A DNA stretch of 32,951 bases from Halalkalibacterium ligniniphilum (lineage in GTDB: Bacteria > Bacillota > Bacilli > Bacillales > Bacillaceae_D). The stretch is from contig NZ_ANNK01000168.1 in the NCBI RefSeq assembly GCF_000334155.1, forward strand, positions 1 through 32,951. The letters run 5' to 3'. Of this stretch, positions 7,052 through 17,327 are shown piece by piece. Each line of letters opens with the position of its first letter. Within the stretch, counting starts at the first letter, position 1. Position numbers and translations under genes: made by a program. Below the pieces are notes generated by a model. That model made no database searches, was not told where the DNA came from, and saw nothing but the letters and a program-made list of their open reading frames with translations.

Positions 7052-7597
7052 TTGATAAACAGTGAATATAAAAAAGAGTGGCAAAAGCTCGAACAAGCAA
7101 GAGAGCAGTTTATAAATGAAATGTCGAACAATATTTATTTATATGGGCTCAGCCCGTCTGCAGGCAGGCTGTACGGCACGGTCTTATTTTCAGATCACCC
7201 CATGACCCTTGATGAAATGAGCCAATCACTTGGAATGAGTAAAACAAGTATGAGCACAGGCATCCGCTCCTTACTTGATGCAAACATGGTTGAACGCGTG
7301 TGGCAAAAAGGAGTACGAAAAGATTTATACAAAACCGAAGAGGATTGGTACAAATCTTTCTCCACCGTGTTTATTAAGCGTTGGAGAAGTTCAGTCGATA
7401 ATAACTTACTTGCGGTAAAACAAATGCGAAGCACACTTCAAGAATTAGCTGAAACCGACAATGATGATTTACAGGCGACTATTGAAAGCGATTTTGCTAA
7501 GCTTGAGCATGCAGAAAAATATTATCATTGGCTCGGGGAAGTAATCCGCTTGTTTGAGAGCGGAGAAATCTACAAGCTTGTGCCAAGAAAGGATTAG
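7052..7597 (+). CDS. GbsR/OpuAR-family transcriptional repressor of the adjacent opuA operon
   Basis: A 181-residue MarR-like winged-helix protein of the GbsR family, which includes GbsR, OpcR and OpuAR. The helix-turn-helix reads MTLDEMSQSLGMSKTSMSTGIRSL (in two halves, about residues 50-73), followed by the wing VERVWQKGVRKDLYKTEEDW and a helical dimerisation tail. GbsR-family repressors control glycine betaine synthesis or uptake genes, and OpuAR-type members are encoded divergently from opuA, as here. A TTG start at 7052 is preferred: GGGAGAGG lies 7 bases upstream and it gives a length close to the family (about 180). The frame is open from a TTG at 7013, which has no suitable ribosome site. 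The effector (choline or betaine) cannot be read from sequence. Confidence 0.85.
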   Translation: MINSEYKKEWQKLEQAREQFINEMSNNIYLYGLSPSAGRLYGTVLFSDHPMTLDEMSQSLGMSKTSMSTGIRSLLDANMVERVWQKGVRKDLYKTEEDWYKSFSTVFIKRWRSSVDNNLLAVKQMRSTLQELAETDNDDLQATIESDFAKLEHAEKYYHWLGEVIRLFESGEIYKLVPRKD

Positions 7598-7675
7598 AAA
7601 AGCTTGGTTTCCGCCAGAATACCGAAAAAAAGCGCAGGCTCTATATTCCTACGCTTTCCCCAGCCAGAGACGACA
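7596..7675. repeat. 80-bp exact direct repeat, copy 1
   Basis: Identical over 80 bases to 7791-7870. The copy begins on the last two bases of the regulator's stop codon. It contains an imperfect hairpin (AGCGCAGG / CCTACGCT, one mismatch) around 7631-7658. Copies are 195 bases apart start to start and separated by 115 unique bases. Confidence 0.97.
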
Positions 7676-7886
7676 TATCGGAGGAAGCCTTAGCTTTTCT
7701 TAGCTCCCGAACTCCTTTCTGTCTCACCCTTAATAAAGGTTTATCAAGAAAAACAACCTTGTTTTTCCTCCTCTCTTTATGACAGGGGGGAGAAAAGCTT
7801 GGTTTCCGCCAGAATACCGAAAAAAAGCGCAGGCTCTATATTCCTACGCTTTCCCCAGCCAGAGACGACACATCTTCTACACACAG
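7598..7886. other. Convergent intergenic region between the opuA regulator and yabG
   Basis: It is occupied mainly by the two copies of the 80-bp repeat. Between them lies a hairpin (GAAAAACAA / TTGTTTTTC, 7748-7767) that could help terminate the + strand regulator transcript. No coding frame with a ribosome site or recognisable product is present. Confidence 0.6.
7791..7870. repeat. 80-bp exact direct repeat, copy 2
   Basis: Identical to 7596-7675; identity stops sharply at the next base (T versus C). It is placed just outside the yabG terminator. Confidence 0.97.
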
Positions 7887-7920
7887 CAAAAAACCTGTCA
7901 CGGACTCACGACAGGTTTTC
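7886..7920 (-). terminator. yabG terminator overlapping the yabG stop codon
   Basis: Arms AAAACCTGTC and GACAGGTTTT flank a loop that contains the yabG stop codon (TGA, 7906-7908), and a T-run follows on the minus strand. The ascending arm is therefore made of the last yabG codons. Confidence 0.85.
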
Positions 7921-8784
7921 TTCTTTTTCTTCTGTTGTTATGGGCATACCGCGCCTCATGAGCCCTTTTGTTTCAATGCCACCAAGACCATTTTCACCCG
8001 TTATCGTATTTCGTAATACTTCCCACAAGCCGACCCGTTCCATAAAAGAGGTCATGCTTACCTTTGAAGCAATATAAACAGGATCAAGGGCATGGATATT
8101 CACACGTTTAGGAGAGCTTGCGAAATTGGCTCCAGCCTTAATTAACGTCTCAAAATGAGATTGGCATGCCCCGGCAAAAATAACAAGCTCATCTCTGTGA
8201 GGCTTATATTTCCTAGCGATTCGCACACATTCGGCAAAATATTTCGTATGGCGATACGCTTTCATTTCCTTTTTATCACCGCGAGATTTTAAGTACGCAT
8301 CATGACCAGTTACCACAATAATATCTGGCTGTACCATTTCAATCAATGAACCAATTTGTTGGGGCATTTCCTTTTCCGTAAGGTGGACGCCATATACAGG
8401 TACACCAAGCTTTTCATACACTTCCGTACACTTCCGTAAATAAAGACGATCTCCATCAATATGCAAGACTCTGCCACGCATCTCGAAGTAAGATGCCTTT
8501 GTGGCATAGCCAGATGTCGCTTCATATTCACTGCGTTGCTTCATCAAACTATAGTCTTGACGAAAAAGGCGATAACAATTTTCTTCTTTTTCTTGCGCTA
8601 GCCTTCTCCGCTCACTGCGCTCTTTTTCATTGATCACAACAAGGTCATCAAATGGCGCATCTGCACATAGTCGCATCTCTTCACCAATAAGCTGCACAGC
8701 GTCACGTTCTATGGAGACAACACGAAAGAGCAAATCGCAATGATAAGAGGGCCTTGCAACGATATCTCCTACATTTAGCTTCAA
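7906..8784 (-). CDS. yabG: YabG: sporulation-specific cysteine-type protease of the spore coat
   Basis: A 292-residue protein aligning over its full length with B. subtilis YabG (290), a protease of the mother cell that processes coat proteins such as SafA and SpoIVA during late sporulation. Conserved blocks are visible: KLNVGDIVARPSYHCDLLF, VLHIDGDRLYLRKC, PDIIVVTGHDAYLK, YRHTKYFAE, VIFAGACQSHFE (with the probable catalytic Cys/His), ANFASSPKRVNIHALDPVY and GLGGIETKG. The start is TTG at 8784 with GGAGGAGG 8 bases upstream. A near-perfect sigma-K promoter lies between it and rsmA. In B. subtilis veg follows it directly; here an opu module intervenes. Confidence 0.95.
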   Translation of the reverse strand: MKLNVGDIVARPSYHCDLLFRVVSIERDAVQLIGEEMRLCADAPFDDLVVINEKERSERRRLAQEKEENCYRLFRQDYSLMKQRSEYEATSGYATKASYFEMRGRVLHIDGDRLYLRKCTEVYEKLGVPVYGVHLTEKEMPQQIGSLIEMVQPDIIVVTGHDAYLKSRGDKKEMKAYRHTKYFAECVRIARKYKPHRDELVIFAGACQSHFETLIKAGANFASSPKRVNIHALDPVYIASKVSMTSFMERVGLWEVLRNTITGENGLGGIETKGLMRRGMPITTEEKEENLS

Positions 8785-8805
8785 CGGAAATACCTCCTCC
8801 CCCCT

Positions 8806-8833
8806 TAGCCTATGTAGGGAAGAAGAGGAACGT
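8806..8833 (-). promoter_or_regulatory. Sigma-K promoter of yabG
   Basis: Minus strand: CATAGGCTA (8806-8814) fits the sigma-K -10 consensus CATANNNTA at all fixed positions. AC (8832-8833) sits exactly 17 bases upstream as the -35. It fits in the 51-base gap after the rsmA stop. B. subtilis yabG is sigma-K dependent. Confidence 0.75.
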
Positions 8834-8835
8834 TC

Positions 8836-10267
<1,432 letters not shown>

Positions 10268-10600
10268 GCGTTCCTCCTTAAAACCTTTCGCGAGCAAGCT
10301 CGCCACATATGGAATGGAAACAAACTTGCAATGAATCTAAGCACCACTTCATTAAGGTGGTGTGAGAGACACTCTTCTTGTTTCGCCATCCTCTGCAAGC
10401 TCCGCCCCTTTACCTGGGCAAAAGCTTAGCGCCTACCAGATACCTTCAAATCGAGCATTTATTTATCGTTTTTCCTTATCTTAATCGAAGATTGCAAATC
10501 GGCGGGCGTTTCTAGTTTTTCTTACTCCCCTTCGACCAGCTCTCTACGAAAAAAACAGCGACACTTTTCTGATTCCTCTATTGTAGCGTTTTTTTAAACA
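10268..10600 (-). other. Long structured leader region of rnmV-rsmA
   Basis: About 330 bases without a gene. On the minus strand a -10-like TACAAT (10580-10585) opens the region. It is followed by a nested stem (AAGCT/AGCTT around GCCC/GGGC, about 10397-10427). A module closed by CTTGCA/TGCAAG (10326-10399) encloses GTGT-CTCT-CACAC and CACCAC/GTGGTG hairpins. A GCGAGC-TT-GCTCGC hairpin sits just before the rnmV ribosome site. I do not recognise it as a known riboswitch class. A start near 10573 would give an untranslated leader of roughly 300 bases. Confidence 0.45.
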
Positions 10601-10634
10601 CAAGAAAAGCACAGCGCAAAAAATGCCCTGTGCT
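10598..10634 (-). terminator. Rho-independent terminator of yabE
   Basis: Seven-bp arms AGCACAG / CTGTGCT (10608-10614 and 10628-10634), a 13-base loop, and TTTTCTTG following on the minus strand. It stands 13 bases after the yabE stop. Confidence 0.75.
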
Positions 10635-10646
10635 CTGAGCTCTGGT

Positions 10647-11864
10647 TTAATTTAGAATGGTGATTTTAACCGTTCTTCGTCCCCAACGCTGAGCTTCAGC
10701 CTTTGTTGGCATGTGAAGATCAATTTTGTGGCCACGGATCGCACCACCTGTATCACCAGCAATCGCCGTTCCATACCCTTCGACGTGGACACGAGTGCCA
10801 AGCGGAATGACACTTGGGTCGACTGCGATGACCTTCGCATGACGATTATTATTTAAATTAATTCCTGTAGCTGTGATCCCGCTGCAGCCAGCGCAATTGG
10901 CTGTATATGCGGTTGCGGTAACGCTCAATGTTCTTCCACTTGGTGTACTCGATGAGCTTGCAGCGCTAGCACTACGAGAAACATTGGTAGCAGCCGGTCG
11001 TGTCCCAACTGCGACGACACGGTCTTCACTTTCCCTGACCGTTTCTGTTTTTACAAGCTCGCGGGAAACTTCTTTCCCATCTTCTAGCGTCACTTCATAG
11101 TGCTTCTCAACACGGCCTTCTTTTCCAGAATCAATGACTTTTTCTTTGCCACTTTCAAGCTTGTCATCTTTACGAGTCACTGTTGCAAAAGCAACAGATT
11201 CTTCCACTACATCGGTGACTTTTTCTACCCGAATGACTCGAATATCTGTTTGTTCATCGATCCGCGCATCCAATTCAGGTTCAACGCGGTCAAGCTCGCC
11301 CAATTCTAAATCTTCTCTCTCTAAAAAGTCAGCGACAGTAGTCGAAGTTGTCCATACTTCACGTTTTTTACCATCACTTATGAGCTCAACTTGAAAAGCA
11401 GATTCATAGACTAGATTCATCTCATCTGTAATAGCTGTTGTTAGGCTAGGTTGAAGATAATCTTTCTCCGTATGTGCAATCTCTAACTCTTTTATTAGTT
11501 CTTCTACATTGTTTGCTGTTGTCCACACTGTTCGCTCTTCTCCGTCTATCTTGACAAAGATTTGCTTCGCAGGCTTCCAAGCAATCGTCATATTCCCTAT
11601 AATCTCGGAATCTAAGGCAGGTTCAATCAGATCATGATTTTGGACATCCCACGCTTGCTCTTCCATAAGCTCCCCAACAGTTGAAGCATGTGTTTGCACG
11701 ACCACTTCTTCTTCACCTTCTAAGGCGACGGTGACTGTTGCCTTCGTTGTCTCGTACACCGCATAACCGATGATGGCGGCAAAAAGAATGAGGCTCATGA
11801 GAGAGATGACGAACTTCTTTCCAGGACGAGGTCCGGAAACAAGTTTGCGTATGTTCACTTCCAT
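10647..11864 (-). CDS. yabE: YabE: membrane-anchored cell-wall protein with DUF348, G5 and 3D domains
   Basis: A 405-residue exported protein related to resuscitation-promoting/cell-wall-remodelling factors. A short basic N-terminus and one membrane segment (about 17-39) are followed by three DUF348 repeats (about 44-84, 101-140, 157-198). A G5 domain (about 205-285), a serine-rich linker and a C-terminal 3D domain (about 315-405) follow. The 3D domain contains the three-aspartate pattern of the family (VIAVDPSVIPLG, AGDTGGAI, KIDLH), as in MltA-type lytic enzymes. The start ATG lies 10 bases after GGAGG; a nearer ATG in another frame stops after four codons. A strong sigma-A-type promoter precedes it. 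In B. subtilis yabE is regulated by an ECF-dependent antisense RNA; I could not find a convincing ECF promoter for one here. Confidence 0.93.
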   Translation of the reverse strand: MEVNIRKLVSGPRPGKKFVISLMSLILFAAIIGYAVYETTKATVTVALEGEEEVVVQTHASTVGELMEEQAWDVQNHDLIEPALDSEIIGNMTIAWKPAKQIFVKIDGEERTVWTTANNVEELIKELEIAHTEKDYLQPSLTTAITDEMNLVYESAFQVELISDGKKREVWTTSTTVADFLEREDLELGELDRVEPELDARIDEQTDIRVIRVEKVTDVVEESVAFATVTRKDDKLESGKEKVIDSGKEGRVEKHYEVTLEDGKEVSRELVKTETVRESEDRVVAVGTRPAATNVSRSASAASSSSTPSGRTLSVTATAYTANCAGCSGITATGINLNNNRHAKVIAVDPSVIPLGTRVHVEGYGTAIAGDTGGAIRGHKIDLHMPTKAEAQRWGRRTVKITILN

Positions 11865-11893
11865 GTCATGGATTCCTCCTTCGTAACGACCGA

Positions 11894-11923
11894 ATTATAT
11901 CCATAGCACCTCCCATTTGTCAA
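11894..11923 (-). promoter_or_regulatory. Sigma-A promoter of yabE
   Basis: Minus strand: TTGACA (11918-11923), 18-base spacer, TATAAT (11894-11899); both hexamers are perfect. The yabE ATG is 30 bases downstream of the -10. Confidence 0.85.
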
Positions 11924-12092
11924 CTCATTCATTTGTTACTTTCTTCCGCAGTGTCCTTATTATCCATAAATTTTAGCGGAAAGAAAATAAAAACTTCTCG
12001 ACACGTTCAATCTATGTAAAGGCCTAGTCCTGTAGAACGGATACGAATGCCTAAATTTTTATACACATCTCGTCAACAAGCGACATACTCCC

Positions 12093-12863
12093 TTATCGAT
12101 TTATGCCAAAACATTTTTTTGCATTTTCAGTCGTTTTTTTAGCAAGCTCTTCATAGCTTATTTCTTTCAGCGCCGCAATTTCTTCAGCTACAAGCTTTAC
12201 GTACGCCGGTTCATTTCGTTTTCCTCTGTACGGGTGGGGCGCAAGATATGGACAGTCTGTTTCGATAAGCAAGCGTTCAAGTGGAACCGCCTTTGCCACT
12301 TCCTTAGGACGCTTTGCATTTTTAAACGTAACTGGCCCACCTAGGGAAATGTAAAAATTCATTTTTAAACATTCCGTGGCGATTTCCACGCTCCCGCCAA
12401 AGCAATGCATAATGCCTCCTACCTCTTTTGCATCTTCCTCTTTTAAGAGATCGACGATGTCTTGATCGGCCTCACGGTTATGAATAATGATTGGCAAGTT
12501 CACCTTTTTCGCAAGTCTGATTTGCTTGCGGAACACTTCTTTTTGAACATCCTTGGGCGACTTCTCCCAATAATAATCTAAACCCATTTCTCCTAAGGCA
12601 ACAACTTTGGGATGTGTGGCTAGCTCCTCAAGCCAAGCAAGATGATCGTCAGTCATATCGATCGCTTCAACAGGATGCCAACCCACCGCTGCATAAAGAA
12701 AATCATAGGATTCGGCGAGATGCAAGGCCCCTTTAATGGTTTTTTCATCAAATCCAACAACGACCATCCCTTCCACACCAGCTTGCTGTGCACGCTCAAT
12801 CACATCTTTTACATCACCTTCAAATTGATCTGCATTTAAATGGACATGGGTGTCAAATAACAT
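12093..12863 (-). CDS. tatD: TatD family metal-dependent DNase (YabD)
   Basis: A 256-residue TIM-barrel hydrolase of the TatD family. Metal-ligand motifs are all present: FDTHVHLN at 3-10, LGEMGLDYYW near 91-100, IIIHNREAD near 125-133, IMHCFGG near 151-157 and IETDCPYLAPHPYRGKRN near 201-218. Family members have 3'-5' exonuclease or endonuclease activity on DNA in DNA repair; the exact substrate of the Bacillus protein is not certain. Length matches B. subtilis YabD (255). GGAGG is 8 bases before the ATG. It follows metS as in B. subtilis. Confidence 0.94.
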   Translation of the reverse strand: MLFDTHVHLNADQFEGDVKDVIERAQQAGVEGMVVVGFDEKTIKGALHLAESYDFLYAAVGWHPVEAIDMTDDHLAWLEELATHPKVVALGEMGLDYYWEKSPKDVQKEVFRKQIRLAKKVNLPIIIHNREADQDIVDLLKEEDAKEVGGIMHCFGGSVEIATECLKMNFYISLGGPVTFKNAKRPKEVAKAVPLERLLIETDCPYLAPHPYRGKRNEPAYVKLVAEEIAALKEISYEELAKKTTENAKKCFGINR

Positions 12864-12957
12864 CTCAAGGCCTCCAACTTTCTATTTTGCTTGTACTTTA
12901 CTAAACAACAAGATGAAAAAGCAAGTTGTAACATCTATTTAATATTTCAGAATAACG

Positions 12958-13106
12958 AAGGGGCTGGGACAAAAGAGTTTTTATTGATGAGACATCCGAA
13001 CGTCATGATCGCTGCTGCATAGCATTTACTTCGGAAATATACTTCGCTAAGGTTATGCATTGTTCTCATTTTCAATCATACACGTTCGTTATGTCCCAGC
13101 CCTTTT
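12958..13106. repeat. 149-bp element with GGGCTGGGACA inverted ends, downstream of metS
   Basis: Outer arms AGGGGCTGGGACA (12959-12971) and TGTCCCAGCCCTT (13092-13104) pair almost perfectly. The interior contains further imperfect pairing (a repeated ACTTCG...ATATACTTCG unit and GCATA/TATGC). It lies six bases after the metS stop and could end metS transcription through TTTTGTCCCAGCCCC-type folding. Similar GGGCTGGGAC-ended intergenic repeats occur in several Firmicutes. Confidence 0.7.
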
Positions 13107-13112
13107 ATCGTT

Positions 13113-15420
<2,308 letters not shown>

Positions 15421-15443
15421 TATTCTTTCACACTAATTAAGCA

Positions 15444-15471
15444 TGTATACCCAAAATATACCGAAGGGCAA
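15444..15471 (-). promoter_or_regulatory. Possible promoter of the metS leader
   Basis: Minus strand: TTGCCC (15466-15471), 16-base spacer, TATACA (15444-15449). The spacing and position before the leader are right, but the -35 is mediocre. Confidence 0.4.
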
Positions 15472-15480
15472 CGTAAAATG

Positions 15481-17313
15481 TCAAGGACGGTCATAAACGG
15501 TTGCAAACGGTGTTTTTTCCTTCTTTAGCTTTCCTGTTTCACTTAAGCGGTCAAGCTCTTGCTTTAAAGCAGAAACCTCCCAGCGCTTCCCAGATTTTTT
15601 GCTAATTTCGTCCACATGCTTCATGACATTCATCTCGCCCAACGGCAAGAATGAATCGAGGGCTTGAAGGAGCTCATCATCTCCCTTTGACTGCATATCT
15701 TTGAGCTCATCAAATGGATTCATCGTATGAGGACTTGTTGAATGGGCCAAGCGGATGCGCAGCGCCATCGTCCGTCCCATAATGGCAGAGGATACAAACA
15801 CATCCCCTGACCGTAAATAAGGAAGCCGTTTGCCTTCTTCATGGGTCAAATCCGTCTCTTCTTTTATCGTTTGGATGTCGGTACCGCGAACGGTACGGAA
15901 AACAAATTTGGTATTGAGCTGCGCTGTAATGGTCTCATCAAGCAGGGTCGGTCGCTGTGTTGCAAAAATTAAAAAGACACCATACTTCCGACCTTCTTGG
16001 GCAATTTCTTTCAGGACAGATTTAGCGGGGGCATCATAGCCCTTTGGCGCAAAATTATGCGCCTCATCTGTGACAACCATAAAAGGAGGAAAAAATTCAC
16101 CTTGCTCCTGCTGCAGCTTCGCATCCTTATAGCTGCGCCGTTTATTATAAAGCGCACCAACAACATAGCTTGAGAACACCTGTAACAGCCAGACCGCTCC
16201 TTGGACAACAACGAGCTTGCCTTGCTGAAGGCCTTGTTCGATCGCACGAATGTTTTGCTGAAACAGCCCGGCCTGCTGAAGACGGTACAGTCGCCACTGA
16301 ATCCCCTTCACGGAGGCAAGAGGCAAGCTTCCATATTGATCAAGCAGCTTTTTATACGTACTATACCGCTCGATCTCATCCCGGGACATACCTCCATCAT
16401 GAAGCATGGCCTCTACCTTTTGCTTGCCAAGCTCAAGGGCATCCCCAAGGTTACCAACCCTGTCACTAAACGATTGATAGCTATCTTTTCGTTTGTGGAT
16501 CGTCTGAATGACATTTACCATTGACTCTGAAAGTGAGGACGCTGCTTGCAGGAGACGTTCCACATCACGAGTGGATAACGCCGAAAAATCAACACCAACA
16601 TCACGACCAATTTGTACGACATGGTATTTTTCCACGTACGACGGGACTGAGTCCTGTCCTTCCGCCTTTTTTGCAAAGCTCATTTCAAAATGGGGGTCAA
16701 ATACGAGCGTTGGAATCTCCAACTTCATTAACTCTTCAAGCATGACACGAAGCCCGAAGGATTTTCCCGATCCCGATCCACCAAAAACGCCGATATGGGG
16801 ATACTGCTGCATCGCTCGAATATCAAAAATAAATGGAACCCCTTTTTGACTACGAATCTGCCCTTGTTCCTGTAGCTTCATTAATCCTTGTAGATTTTCT
16901 GGTAGCGAATTGGAAATAAAATCAGTTGCTTTCACTTCACCGATGACTAGACCATCATTAGGGCTCACTTTCACGAGCAGTTCTTCAATCTCATGAAATT
17001 CAGGGTGCCTGACAATGACACCCGTTTGAATCGGCTGAATCGCCTCTTCAAATAAACGTACTTTGGCAAGGTGGATCGTATCGGCACCAATATCATAGCC
17101 AAGCTGCTCTAATGTCTGTAGCACTTGATGATCGACTAAGCCCTTATCAAAGCCCATTGGGATATAACGGTTATAGGAAAACGTTTCAACAACCTCACCC
17201 TTCGGAAAATCTAGGCTGCGATCTTCAAGAACGACCATTTCGTTCATACGGAACTTATGATGCTTTGAGGCAACATATACCTCATGCTGTGTTGTAATCC
17301 CAACAACTTGCAA
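15481..17313 (-). CDS. herA: HerA-like hexameric DNA translocase/helicase (DUF87)
   Basis: A 610-residue FtsK/HerA-superfamily ATPase. An N-terminal beta-rich region (about 1-130) resembling the HAS-barrel is followed by the ATPase core: Walker A GGSGSGKS at 178-185, Walker B VVTDEAH at 413-419, and the sensor ATQRP at 451-455. The arginine-finger region TKFVFRTVRG follows at about 468-477. A helical C-terminal tail (540-610) may be a winged-helix or partner-binding part. HerA works with the nuclease NurA in DNA end resection in archaea and in several bacteria. The start is TTG at 17313 with AAAGGAGGG 7 bases upstream; the nurA stop overlaps that ribosome site, so the two are one operon. It is not present at this locus in B. 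subtilis. Confidence 0.9.
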   Translation of the reverse strand: MQVVGITTQHEVYVASKHHKFRMNEMVVLEDRSLDFPKGEVVETFSYNRYIPMGFDKGLVDHQVLQTLEQLGYDIGADTIHLAKVRLFEEAIQPIQTGVIVRHPEFHEIEELLVKVSPNDGLVIGEVKATDFISNSLPENLQGLMKLQEQGQIRSQKGVPFIFDIRAMQQYPHIGVFGGSGSGKSFGLRVMLEELMKLEIPTLVFDPHFEMSFAKKAEGQDSVPSYVEKYHVVQIGRDVGVDFSALSTRDVERLLQAASSLSESMVNVIQTIHKRKDSYQSFSDRVGNLGDALELGKQKVEAMLHDGGMSRDEIERYSTYKKLLDQYGSLPLASVKGIQWRLYRLQQAGLFQQNIRAIEQGLQQGKLVVVQGAVWLLQVFSSYVVGALYNKRRSYKDAKLQQEQGEFFPPFMVVTDEAHNFAPKGYDAPAKSVLKEIAQEGRKYGVFLIFATQRPTLLDETITAQLNTKFVFRTVRGTDIQTIKEETDLTHEEGKRLPYLRSGDVFVSSAIMGRTMALRIRLAHSTSPHTMNPFDELKDMQSKGDDELLQALDSFLPLGEMNVMKHVDEISKKSGKRWEVSALKQELDRLSETGKLKKEKTPFATVYDRP

Positions 17314-17327
17314 GACTTTTCCCTCCT

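Noticed and set aside
7779-8077. Two overlapping + strand frames in the repeat and yabG 3' end
   Set aside because: They are translations of the 80-bp repeat and of yabG antisense; yabG on the minus strand is well supported.
10381-10440. Known riboswitch (c-di-AMP ydaO, M-box, lysine, yybP) in the rnmV leader
   Set aside because: None of the signature conserved blocks of these classes is present; it is left as an unidentified structured leader.
10307-10646. Antisense RNA promoter of ECF type facing yabE, as in B. subtilis
   Set aside because: I looked for TGAAAC-N16-CGTC on the + strand and found no convincing pair.
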